64,000 nucleotides of DNA from Posidonia oceanica. Its lineage: Eukaryota > Streptophyta > Magnoliopsida > Alismatales > Posidoniaceae. Location of the stretch: assembly GCA_037176725.1 (NCBI GenBank), contig JAZBRS010000026.1, positions 155,693,501 through 155,757,500 of the forward strand. The letters run 5' to 3'. A program made the translations under genes and the position numbers. Below, one piece after another: positions 44,900 to 55,903 of the stretch; position 1 is the stretch's first letter; the number at the start of each line of letters is the position of its first letter. The notes beneath the pieces were generated by a model that was not told the origin of the DNA, did no database searches, and saw only the letters and a list, made by a program, of their open reading frames with translations.

Positions 44900-47800
44900 T
44901 GTAGTAATCCCAGTGTTCAGATCGTCCATGCACATTGCCAAAGCTCGCGTGCACCGTTCAGAATCAGATTCACTATTAGCGGTTGTGTCCGAGAAGGAAG
45001 ATTTGACTCGGAAACACTTAAAAAAGGGGAAAAGGGGAAGGAAATAAGAAGATAAGACAAATCAGAGTCGCCACCATGTCTATTAAGTCGGGAGACAAGG
45101 AAAATCGGGGAAATGCGTGAATAAACACGCAAAACCAAGCAAAAGATGCAATGCAAAGCAATGCAAAAGAAAAGAGATGCAAATGAATGCAAATGATATG
45201 ACTCATGCCTAGGATAAGGGCAATATGGTCATTGTGGGCCAAGAGAAAGGGCAAGGACTCCTGTTACGTGCGGGGAAGGTGTTAGGCACCCCCGACACGC
45301 CCGAGAATCGGTCTTTCTAGGCTTACGCTCGCATACGCAAGGAAATGCAGACTTTGAATGCCTAAGTGCCATGAATGCCTAATTATATGCTCATAAGTGT
45401 GCTCTAAGTGACGGAGTGCGATGCAAGGAATTAAACGTGCTATCTAAGTGCTCAGCATCGCTGTCTGTGTTCCGAACCGGGCGGACCCTGGTTCGTGAGA
45501 ACTCCAAGCAGTAAGCATCACTGCCTTATATGCAAATGCAGGCGATAAAACAAAACAGCGGTAAAACCAGGCAATGCGGGCGACATGCAAGAGAAAACAA
45601 CGTTAAACACGCAAAACGATGTGAGAAAAGGAAGTCGGCACGTAACTTGGTGCAAGAAACAAAGCAGGCACGCAAAACGGTGCAAGAAACAAAGCAGACA
45701 CGCAAAACAGTACAAGAGACAAAGTGGACACGCAAAACGGTGCTAGAAACAAAGCCTGCATGCAAAACGGTGCAAGTGACAAAGCATGCACGCAAAACGG
45801 TGCCAAAGTAAGCGAAAAAAACCATCGATAAAGCCATGCAAATGCAGATGCAAAAAGGAATAGCAAGAGAAGCAAGGAGGGGCAAATGGTGTAAGTATGA
45901 GAACCAACACTGTTTAAAGACCACACAATGCAAGTGTGAAGACCTACAAAGGGGAAAGGAAGTAAGTGGAGGGATCACCACTATTCTATGACTGTTTCCC
46001 ACCAAAGTGTCCCACGATGTGTCTCGCACGCTGCCAAAAGCTCGCGGTGCGATCGGATCGTGGAAAAGGGGGAAGAAAGTCGCAATCAGTAGTGAATCCA
46101 GGGAAAACTCAACCCAAAAATACTAGAGTACGCGAAAAGTGAAGATAGAATTGATAGATAAGAAGAGGGAGTCCTAATCTACATGCTCGGGAAAACGCGA
46201 GGCGAAAACAATGCATGCAATGCAAATGATGTGCAAAAGATGTTGTGCAAGAGTTCAGGAGGACTTACCTTGGAGATCTAAAGCCTGATCTGAGAAGAAC
46301 TTGGTCTGCATTGATGTGCGCTCCACCAAGAAAGTCCAAGTAATTTGGTTGTGAAGATCCGGCGGTCCGATCAGAAGATATGCAGGCTTCAAGGCAGAAG
46401 GCTCAAGAACAAGGGAGAAGAAGGGATCTAAGTGTAAAAGGGGTCCTAGGGGTGTGCAAAACAGGTCCTCCCACGTACATGGGAGCTAGGAATGCTTAAA
46501 GTGTGCAAAAAGTACTAAATGCAGTGATGCATGGGTGCAATGCATGCAAAAATGCAAAGAAGGACCTAAGTACGATGTTTTAGAAAAGTTAGGGACCTAA
46601 GTGCAAGTTTTTGAAAAAGTTGAGGACCTAAATGCAAAGATTTTGAAAAGTTAGGGGCTTATATGCAAAGTTTTTGAAAAGTTAAGGGTCTGAATGCAAT
46701 TAAAATAAAATACAGGGTCTGAAATGCAATTTAATAAGGTAAAACATGTATTTAAATGATTTTTATAAACATGCAATGCACTGAAGTGCAATTTGAAATC
46801 ATGCAGGGGCTAAAATGTAATTTTATAAGGTAAAATATGCTGTTAAATGATTTTTGAATGCAAACAGTAGACTAATATGCAATTTTAAAACATGCAGGGG
46901 CTGAAATGCAATTTTATAAGGAAAACATGCAAATAAATGATGCTGTGCATGCAAATGGAGGACAAAAGTGCAAAAATAAAAAAAGATAGGATAAAAATGC
47001 AATGCAGTACGGAAAAATAAGAAATTAAATGATTTAACAACAAATTAGAGGACTAAATGGCAAATAAAATAAAGAGCAGGACTAAAAAGCAATTTAATAA
47101 GGTAAAAAGAGGCGTTTAAATGACATTTATCAATCACAGGACCTAACTGCAAAAATAAAAAGCTACCGAACTAGAAAATAAAGAACAGAAAACTATTTTA
47201 CACTAGAGCAGGACCATTATGCAAATAAAATAAGTAACAGGACTGGAAATAAAATGACAGAAAGTTATTTTGAACTAGAACAGGACTAATATGTAAATAA
47301 AATAAATAACTGGGCTGGAATTAAAGAAAAACTAAAGAACTGTAACAGCAGAGGACTAATAAGTAATAAAAATAACATGCTGGGCTGGAAATAAAAGAAA
47401 GTTAAAGCATTTATACAGCAGGAGGATTAACATGCAAATAAGCAAAAACACAGACTTTTCATGCAATTTCATATAGTTTTATTTCAGAGTTAAATGATTC
47501 TTAAACGATGGCAGGACCGAAAAGTAAATAAGCAGGAAAGCAAGGCAGGAATGCAATTTATGGCAAAATTCCTAAGCTAAGCAAAAATAAAAGCAAACGA
47601 AGGAAAGAAAATAAAAAAACTGAAGGCACTGTAGCTCTGAGAACCAGAGCTTGGTGCCGGAGATGGAGGGATGCTGGGGAGGCGCTGATGTGCTGGGGAG
47701 CTGCTCCAGAGCTGCACGGAGACCGGAGACACGTTGTCGGGCCGTGACGCAGCCTGGAGCCGACCGGAGAGAGCGACGGAGCTCTGCAGAGCATGCTAGA

Positions 47801-50609
47801 GGCAGACCGGAGGAAGGCGGCGTCGACGGTGGAAATGGAGGATGGGCTGCGCTCCTGGAAGCTTCACGGAGCTCGGGCGATCGTCGGCGAGTGCTTTGGA
47901 TGCCAGAGCAGCGATTCGGGTGCAGAAGTCGCCGGAGAAGATGGGTCAGCGACGGCGTTGACCCCGGGCAGAAGCTACCAAAAACCTAGTCTAAGGGGTG
48001 CAGAAGCAAGAGAAGAAAGAATCTAAGCTAATGGCGTGAAGTAGCACCTGATTTGATGTCCAGAGCACTCCCCCGACGTAGGTGTCTTCTGCAGAAGTCG
48101 GCGAGGATGGTCCGGCTGCTGGAGGCGTCTTCGGCGACAAGCAAGGGTTGGGATCCACTCCTGGAGGTCCTCCGGAGTTCGCTGGATGCTCGGACGCACG
48201 TTCTGGTGCCGGCGGAGGAGATCGGCTTTGTTGGGTGCACTAGAGATCGCCTGAGGTGGGGGTGACTGTATGTTGCTCCTCAGGCCAAATGGAGGATTCT
48301 GGCGAGCTTCTGGAGGTTTGGTGATGGTTTCCGGAGGCTAAGATAGGGTCGTGGAGGTCTGTGGAGGAAGATTGCAGGTGTGGTGAATTCTAAGCAGAAA
48401 AACGGGAAGGTGTTTGTGGTGTTGGGTTCGGGCTGTGACGAGCTACTGGAGTGGAGCTTAGGGGGGTTGGAAAGGTGATGTTCTAGTGGGTTGCAGGGTA
48501 GATTTTGGGGAGGTTTGGAGGTCTGGAGAACTGGGAATTCTGGAGTGGATGGAGTTGGATTTCTGTGGTGGAATGGAGAGATGTTCAGGGGATTCTGGGT
48601 TGATTCTGGGTTGGGAATGGTCGTGGAAGGGTGGAGGAGGATTGCTGGGTGTTGGGTGAGGGATTTTGACAGGAAATGGAAGAGAATTGGAGGCCTAGAA
48701 GGGGGCTGTTGGGAGAGGGGAAGCTCTGAATTTTCTGATAGAGGAAGGAGGGGATTGCTGGAGGCTCTCACTCTCGCTCAAGCTCTCTCTCTGGATAGCA
48801 AAAGGTGGTGGAAGGAGGAGCTGAGTTCTGGTTTTAACAGAGGGCTGGATTGGGTTGAGCGCGCTGTGGAATTTGAATCCACCAGCGCGGAGGCAACTGG
48901 AGCTCGATTGGAGGTGTGTCCGGTGAGGCGACAGGCAATAAATGCTGCCGGAAAAAGGGCTGAGAGGGCTGAGAGAAGGATGGAGCTGTAGGTGGAGGTG
49001 ATGGCGAGGGAATTTCGATTTCGAAAGATGGAGGGAGTCTTGTGCAGCTCGCGGGAGAGAGCTGAAGAAGAAGAAGAAGGAAGAAGAAGGAAGGAGGGAA
49101 GGAGGGTGGAAGGAGGAGGAAGGTAGTGGGCCGGGCTCGTGCGGGAAAGAAAGAAAGAAAAGAAACGAAGAGAAGGGAAGGAGAGGAGGAGGAAGCAGCT
49201 GGTGGATGGACCAGACTGGGCCAAGGAGAAAAGGAAAATAGGAAAGAAAAGAAAAGAGAAAGAAAGAAGGGAAAAAAGGAAAGGAAGAAAAGGAAGAAGA
49301 AAAATAAAAGATTTGAAAATATTTTTAAAGTAGTTGTTTTTTAGTTAGAATTTTTAATTAGGTTCTTAAAAGATTTTTTTTAATTAGTTAATTAGGGTTG
49401 AGAGGGATTTTAGTTTTTTTTGTTTTAAGTTTTTAATATTTTTCTTAAGTTTTCTTTAAATTGTTTTTTGATTTTGTTTTAAATGTTTGTTAAGTTTTTT
49501 AATTATTTTTAAGTTAAGTTTTTCTTGTTAAGTTTTTTCCTCTTTTTTTCTTTTTAATTAAGTTTTTTAAGTTTTGATTGTTTTAGATTTGTTAATTGCT
49601 TTTTAATTACTTATCTTAGAGTTTTTAATTGTTTCTTCTTTTTTAGGATTTGTTTTTGATTTGTTGTTATTTTTAATAGGGTTCTTTTCTTTTTGTTTGT
49701 TTTGATTATATTTTTCCTTTGTTGTTTTTAATAGCATTTTCTTTTGGTTTGTTTTGTATTTTTTAGATTGCACTCTTAATTTCCTTTTTTTAGTTGGATT
49801 TAGTTGGGCTTTTTCTTTTAATTGTTTATCCAAGCTTTTAATTATTTCTTTTTAAAGTTTTGGTTTGTTTCTCTTTCGTTTTCCTTTTTTAATTAGAGTT
49901 TTAAAGGTTTTCAAAGGTTTAGTGGAAGAATGGAAGAGAAAAAGAAGAGAGAGGAGAAAAGAAAGAAATGGAGAAAGAAAGAAGAAAGAGAGGAAAGGAA
50001 GGAAAATAAATATTAGAAAATCAAGGGATAAGCTAAAAATAAAATAAAAATACAAATAAAATACAGAAAAGAGAGATGCACAAGGGGGCCCACTGCCAAG
50101 CAAGAAAAAGAGAGAGAATGGGAGGAAAAGAAGGAGAATAACAGGGAGGACAGAGAGGAGAGAGAAAAAAATAATTTAGGAGAGAGACAAGGATAATTTG
50201 GAGAGATGAAGGGGATAAAGGCTTAAAAATGAAGTGGGATTTGGTGAGTGTGTGACCTAGGATTTCTAGTGTTGGACCTAGGGTTTGAAGTTGGATTTTG
50301 GAAGGTTTTGGAAAGGTTTTGAGGTGTAGAAATAGGGTAGTTTTACCTAGGTTTTCTAGGGTTTTTGGGAGTAGTTTTGGTTTGAAATTCTAAGGGTTTT
50401 TTGGTGGGTTTTCTAGGTTAGGAAGGATGGATTTTCCTATGATTTTTGGGTGGTTTTTGGGTTTGGGAAGTGGGTGTGATTCTAGGTTAGGTTTTAGGCT
50501 TGATTTGAAGAGAAGGATGAAGAGAAAGGTGTGGTTTGGACCTAGATTTGGGTGCAGAAGCCACCAGAAGATTTCCATTGATTCAGCCTGTCAAAATGGG
50601 GTGTCAACA
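44900..50609 (-). mobile_element. E2 5' LTR (5710 bp)
   Basis: It runs from TGTAGTAATCCCAG to GGGGTGTCAACA and pairs with 18225-29597. Sampled comparison: about 17 differences in the first 340 bp, about 14 in 145 bp around 47670-47820, but only about a dozen over the last 2.1 kb (48514-50609 versus 27500-29597). The GC-rich block is at 47640-49140, the T-rich block at 49320-49870, and the CTAGGGTTT-rich part near 50255-50410. Being the transcription-proximal LTR, it would hold the U3 promoter at its high-coordinate side; AAACCCTAG words on the minus strand resemble the plant telo-box promoter motif. Confidence 0.92.
45615..45810. repeat. 30-bp tandem repeat in E2 5' LTR
   Basis: About six copies of the same 30-bp unit as at 18935-19185, fewer than in the 3' LTR, so copy number changed after or during insertion. 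Confidence 0.88.
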
Positions 50610-53600
50610 AGGACCTAAATGCAATGTCAAGAAAGCAAGCAAACATGTAAAAGTTGAAAATATGGACTGATATGCAATTTTGCAAACATTGTTGGGCTTT
50701 AATGCAATGCAAATTTGTTTAAAAAAATGGCATTTAAATGATGCATGTATGCAAAAAGGACTTAAATGCAAATAAAACAAGCTCTTGGGTTTTTCTGCAA
50801 TGCAAAAAACCAAATCTAAATGCATGTATGAATGCTCTGAGGATTGACTTGCAATTTATGCAATGCAATATGATAAAGATAGCAAATTTTATGCATGATT
50901 TACAACTAACAGGACCCAGATGCAATTAAAGTATTTTTTAGGATTTTTCTGCAATGCAATATGGTTTTAAAACATGCTTTGAATGAAGTCTACAACTAAG
51001 CAGGACTGATGTGCAAATAAAATGAAATGCAGGGGAAAAAATGCAATGCAATAAGGTACAATGTGATTTTTAAATGCTGTGAATGCATGCTCTGGACTAA
51101 AATGCAATAAAAGTAAAACATAGGATAAAAAATGCAATGCAATATGGCAAATATGCAATTTAAATGAATCTGATAACATGCAGAGGACTTACATGCAAAT
51201 AAAATAAAATGCATGATTTAAAATGCAATGCAATATGGTAAACATGCAAATTAAATGCGATCCTAAACAAGCAGAGGACCTATATGCAAATAAAATATAA
51301 TGCATGATTTAAATTGCAATCCAATATGGTAAACATGCAAATTAAATGCAATCTTAAACAGGCAGAGGACCTATATGCAAAAAAAACATAATGCATGATT
51401 TAAAATGCAATGCAATACGGTAAACATGCAAATTAAATGCAATCCTAAATAGGCAAAGGACCTATATGCAAATAAAACATAATGCATGATTTAAAATGCA
51501 ATGCAATATGGTAAACATGCAAATTAAATGCAATCCTAAACAGGCAGAGGACCTATATGCAAATAAAACATAATGCAGAATAAAAGAGGCTGGTCTGAAG
51601 CTTTTGGAAGCTGGAGGGAGTCCGTCCGGTGGCTCTGGTGGCTTCAGCGGCGCATGACGGCGGCTGGAGTGGCTTGACGACATCGGCGAAGCTACAGCAG
51701 AGGCTGCTAGAGGTCATGCAGGCGTAGGAGGCGACGGCGGCGCAAGGGGAGCACAGGGTTGTGCTTCAGGGACTCCGACGGAGCTCGGGGGAAGGTCTGG
51801 AGGCTGAAGCTACTCTGGAGTGCTCTGTCGATGCCAAGAGCTCGTCGGGGAAGATGACTGTGGCGGCGGAGGTGAAACGGCACTCTAAACCCCCTAACCT
51901 ACTTGTAATCGCCTAGGAAGCAGGAGAAGGAAACAAGGAGCTTAAATACAAGGTCTGTTACCGGCGGAGGGGGCCGGAGGGTGCTGCCGGTCCCAGGTGG
52001 GTTCGCTGCTGCTGCTGGAGGTTGCGGCGGCACGGGAGGCTGCGGCGAGCTGCAGGCACGATCGAAGGTCGTTCCTGGCGTTGCGAGGAAGCTCCGGAGC
52101 TGCTCAGAAGCGGGTTTGGTGCACTGGAGCTGGGGAACGGTTTTTTGGGTTGACTGTGGATTTGTGGGTCTCTCCGGGGGATGTAGACCTCTGGGCTGCT
52201 TGTGGGTGTTCCTCTGGATTGGTGGAAGTTTAGTGAGGGTGGAGAGGAGGCTAGATTGGGGTGGAATGGGGTCTGGACTGAGGTGGTTGTTTCTGGTGTT
52301 TTTGGGCTGAAATGGCGCATAGGTGTTTGTGGTGGAGAGGAGGGTCTGCTAGGCGTTTGGGGGTGCACTGGGAATTGGGTGAGGTTGCTGGGTGTTTGGT
52401 GAGTGTCGTGGAGGTGTTTGGGGAGCTGGGGATGGCTGTGGCCGTGGGAAGGAAGAGGGGAAGCTACTGGTCTGGGAAGGAAGGAATTTTTTGGGTTCTC
52501 TGGGAATTCTGGGGGAATTCTCTGTTGCGGACCACGGGAAGGGAAGAAGAAGGATGGGTTTTGTTCTGAAGCTGCCACTCGAGTGGGCATGGGCGTGCAA
52601 TGGCTGGGGATGGGCTGTGCAGGCTTTGGCAGTCTCTGGGTGTGCCGGCGGAGGTGGCTTCTTGCAGAGCGAGCGCCGGACGGTGGCGTGAGGCAACCGT
52701 CGGGCAGAGAAGTGGAGTGTCGACGGGTTAGATGTTGTGAGTGCGGGAGATTGAGTGCTGTTGCAGGTTGATGATGAAATTTTTAGAAGGAGGGAAAAGA
52801 AGGAGAAGGAGAGGAGAAGGTGATGTCGGGCTAGGGAGAAAAGGAGGAAGGAGAGGAGGAAATGGCTAGGCCAGGCCAGTGAAAAGAAAAGGAAAAAATA
52901 AAAAGAAAAGAAAAAGAGAGGAGGCAGTGGATTGGGCTGGAGGGAGGAGAGGAAAAAGGAAAATGAAAAGAAAGAAGGGGGAGGAGAGGAAGTGGGCTTG
53001 GGCCCGGGCTAAAAGAAAGAAATAAAAAGAAAAGGAAGAAAAGGGAGGGAAGGAGAGGAATGGGCTTGGCTTTGTTTTGAAAAGGGAAAGATGAGAAATA
53101 AAAGAAGGAGGTTGACTTGGCTTTTGGATTTTGTTTTGAAAAAAAGAAAGAAAAGGAATAAAGGAAGGAGATGGCTTTTGGATTTTGTTTTGAAAAAAGA
53201 AAAAAGGTGGATTTTGGATTTTGTTTTGAAAAAAAGAAAGAAAAGGAAAAAAAGAAGGAGATGGCTTTTGGATTTTGTTTTGAAAAAAGAAATAAAAGAA
53301 GGGGAAGAAAAGGAAAGGAAAAAGGAAAGAAAGAAAGAAAGAAAGGAAAATGGATTGGGCTTGGGCCCTTGAGAAAATGAAAAAGAATTGGGTTTTGAAA
53401 ATGGGGTTTTAGGTTTTGGATTTTGGAAATGGATGTGTGGCCTAGGGTTTTTAGGGTTTTGGGTTTTGGAAATGTGTGTGTGTGACCTGGGGTTTCAAGG
53501 GTTTTGGGTTTTGGAAATGTGTATGTGTGACCTAGGGTTTTTTTCTAGGGTTTTTGGGTGTGGTGAATCCTAGAGTTTTCTTAGGGTTTAACCTAGGGTT

Positions 53601-53764
53601 TTCTAAGTTTTTAACCTAGGTTTCAAGCAAAGATTCCTAGGGTTTTTGGATTGGTTTTCTAGCTTTTAAGTTTTAATTTTTCTGGGTTTTGTGTGTGGGT
53701 TTTCTAAGTCATTCCACTAGAGAGAGAGAGTCACTAAACAGAGGTCAAAAGTGGGGTGTCAATA
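50610..53764 (-). mobile_element. Shared E1/E3 LTR, right part (E3 3' LTR end)
   Basis: It resumes at E2's outer end and runs to GGGGTGTCAATA at the E3 polypurine tract. Its terminal CA is changed to TA. From low to high it holds a degenerating ~91-bp tandem array, a GC-rich block (51590-52760), purine-rich DNA (52770-53380) and CTAGGGTTT-rich DNA (53400-53660). A long minus-strand frame (52590-51958) encodes only Pro/Ser/His-rich sequence and is judged compositional. A repeated GGATTTTGTTTTGAAAAAA word (53125-53290) is a local duplication. Confidence 0.85.
51001..51590. repeat. 91-bp tandem array in shared LTR
   Basis: Units start at 51090, 51181, 51272, 51363, 51454 and 51545, exactly 91 bp apart, with a less exact unit from 51001 (89 bp). 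The word AGGACCTATATGCAAATAAA recurs in each of the younger units. Units become more alike toward the high-coordinate end. The other LTRs have very degenerate repeats of the same vocabulary at the same relative place. Confidence 0.9.
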
Positions 53765-53777
53765 GATGCCCCTCCCT
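53765..53777 (-). promoter_or_regulatory. Polypurine tract of E3
   Basis: AGGGAGGGGCATC on the minus strand, identical to E2, directly beside the 3' LTR end. Confidence 0.88.
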
Positions 53778-54287
53778 GAGCGAGGTCAAGGGGACCGGTG
53801 CCACTGCTCCGGGTTGACAAGACACCCCACCTGAGCGGCGAGAGCCAGGCGCTATTGGCGTGAGTCACTTATTTGGCGGATGCACAGAAAATCATGACCC
53901 AATGCCGAAATGCAAATGCAAAATGCGCATGCAGATGCAATGCAATGCTGATGATGCGATGCCGATGCAATACAATGCTGATGATGCAATGCAATTAGTC
54001 TAGCATGCAATGCTATAAAATGAAGAAGTGCAGAATTGATGCAAAAGGGGGGCTAAGAGAGGGACGCCGAACAAGAGTGACGGGCTTGTCATCCAGGTAG
54101 TGAGGTCTGCCAGCCCAGAGGGGGGAAGAGAGATAGCTTGTCCCAGCCTGAGGGCACAAGCGAAGCGGCTAGGGCCGCACAGAAAAGGGGGCAAAATTCG
54201 AGAAAAAATGTAAGAGGAGAGAGGCATCCTCTCCCGCTGCGAGAGTGTGCGGGACTTCGTCTTCCTAGAACAAAGTTGCGCAGAGGA
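53778..54287 (-). other. E3 3' UTR between polypurine tract and tandem array
   Basis: Non-coding; shares the TTGGCGTGAGTCACTTATT block with E2 (about 53855). ATGCAATGC/GATGATGC words fill 53910-53990. No gene is seen. Confidence 0.65.
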
Positions 54288-55432
54288 TGTGACAAGTTTT
54301 CAAACTTATCGACCAGAGGTGATGAGTTTTGGATCATCAGCCGGGAAGTGATGGTTACGGATCATCAGCCAGAAAGTGATGGTTACAGACATCAGCCGGA
54401 AAGTGATGGTTACGGATCATCAGCCGGAAAGTGATAGTTACTGAATATCAGCCAAAAGGGTGATAGTTACTGGATATCAGCCGAAAGGTGCAATTGCTAG
54501 TGATAATTACTGGATATCAGCCGAAAGGGGCAATTGCAGGTGATAGTTACTGGAAATCAGCCGAAAGGTGATGAGTTTCGGATCATCAGCTGAAGGATAG
54601 ATGGTTTCGGACATCAGCCGGAGAGATAGATGGTTTCGGACATCAACCAGAAAGGTGATTGATTGATGATAAGATGTCGGACTTATCAGCCAAGAGAGTG
54701 ATGAGTTTTGGATCATCAGTCGAAAAGTGATGGTTACGGATCATCAGCCAGAAAGTGATGGTTACGGATCATCAGCCGGAAAGTGATGGTTTCAGACATC
54801 AGCTGGAAAGCGATGGTTTACGGCCATCAGCCGGAAAGCGATGGTTTACGGCCATCAGCCAAAAAGGTGATAGTTACTGGATATCAGCCAAAAGGGGCAA
54901 TTGCAGGTGATAGTTACTAGGTATTAGCCGAAAGGTGATGAGTTTCAGATCATCAGCTGAAGGATAGATGGTTTCGGACATCAGCCGGAGAGATAGATGG
55001 TTTTAGACATCAGCCGGAAAGTGATGAGTTTCGGATCATCAGCCGGAAAGGGATGAATTGATAAGATGTCGGACTTATCAGCCAGGAAGTGATGAGTTTC
55101 AGATCATCAGCCGAAAAGGGTGATTGATGATAAGATGTCGGACTTATCAGCCAGGAGAGTGATGAGTTTCAGATCATCAGCCAGAAAGGGCGATTGATGA
55201 TAAGATGTTAGACTTATCAGCCAGGAAGTGATGAGTTTCGGATCATCAGCCGAAAAGGGTGATTGATGATAAGATGTCAGACTTATCAGCCGGGAAGTGA
55301 TGAGTTTCGGATCATTAGCCGAAAAGGGTGATTGATGATAAGATGTCGGACTTATCAGCTAGGAAGTGATGAGTTTCGGATCATCAGCCGAAAAGATTGA
55401 TGATAAGATGTCGGACGTATCAGCCAGAAGAT
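54288..55432. repeat. Hairpin-unit tandem array in E3 3' UTR
   Basis: This is a 1.15-kb array related to that of E2. Units show GATGA...TCATC, GATGG...CCATC (54829-54858), GATG...CATC, GATA...TATC and GATAAG...CTTATC stems around TTTCGGA-, TTACGG- or TTACTGGA-type loops, followed by AGCCGGAAAG-like spacers. Stem types alternate. The mixture differs from E2, where GATAG...CTATC dominates. Confidence 0.88.
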
Positions 55433-55501
55433 TGGAACCCATGAGACCCAGGTATATCGACAGGGAATGATAAGGAATGATACCACAGGACATCTAAAAA
55501 A

Positions 55502-55532
55502 GATGCCCCTGGTATCAGGATGATACCAGGGG
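55502..55532 (-). other. Conserved 3' UTR hairpin with PPT-like motif (E3 copy, perfect stem)
   Basis: CCCCTGGTATC (55506-55516) and GATACCAGGGG (55522-55532) pair perfectly over 11 bp with a 5-base loop. The minus strand carries AGGGGCATC at 55502-55510, as in the polypurine tract. Confidence 0.68.
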
Positions 55533-55903
55533 ACAGTCGAAAAGCCCTTGGCATTGAAAAGCGAAGGATAGACCAAACTTACGTGTTTATCAAACGAGTA
55601 GTTTGGGGTACCAGCCCGGTGGAGACTCGGCCGGGCGCGCTTGACTTGACGGCGTGAATCTGCAGAGATTCTGGCATCTGGATTGATTGCTGAGGACTTT
55701 CCTACGTCATTTTAGCAGCAAGTCTGGCCAGGGGCCTTAGGACATGATTGGCAAGGATATGAAATGCATTGAGTAGTCTTGAAGTGCAAGCATATGGCAC
55801 AAAACACTTTTGCATTGATAGAACTGTTGATTACACGCCTGTGGCAGGCCAAAAGATACAGCATAACTTGGAAAGAAACTAAACAAGCAGCTGCATAAGT
55901 GCC

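Larger units (their letters stand above)
18225..50609 (-). mobile_element. E2: complete nested Tat/Ogre-type element
   Basis: This is a full-length minus-strand element inserted into the LTR shared by E1 and E3. It has a 3' LTR at 18225-29597 (including a nested solo LTR), an internal region at 29598-44899 (15.3 kb) and a 5' LTR at 44900-50609. Without the nested LTR and its duplication it is about 26.8 kb. It is flanked by AAGAC (18220-18224) and AGGAC (50610-50614), a 4/5 match expected for an aged 5-bp duplication. All structural parts are present: PBS, gag, protease, RT, two RNase H domains, integrase, extra ORF, tandem repeat and polypurine tract. All ORFs are interrupted by stops, so it is non-autonomous now. 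Confidence 0.92.

Noticed and set aside
51958..52590. 210-codon minus-strand Pro/Ser-rich ORF in the shared LTR (and similar ones at 27377-28010, 48280-48771 and 24328-24696)
   Set aside because: GC-rich LTR sequence gives low-complexity frames on both strands. No domain and no conserved sequence between subfamilies.
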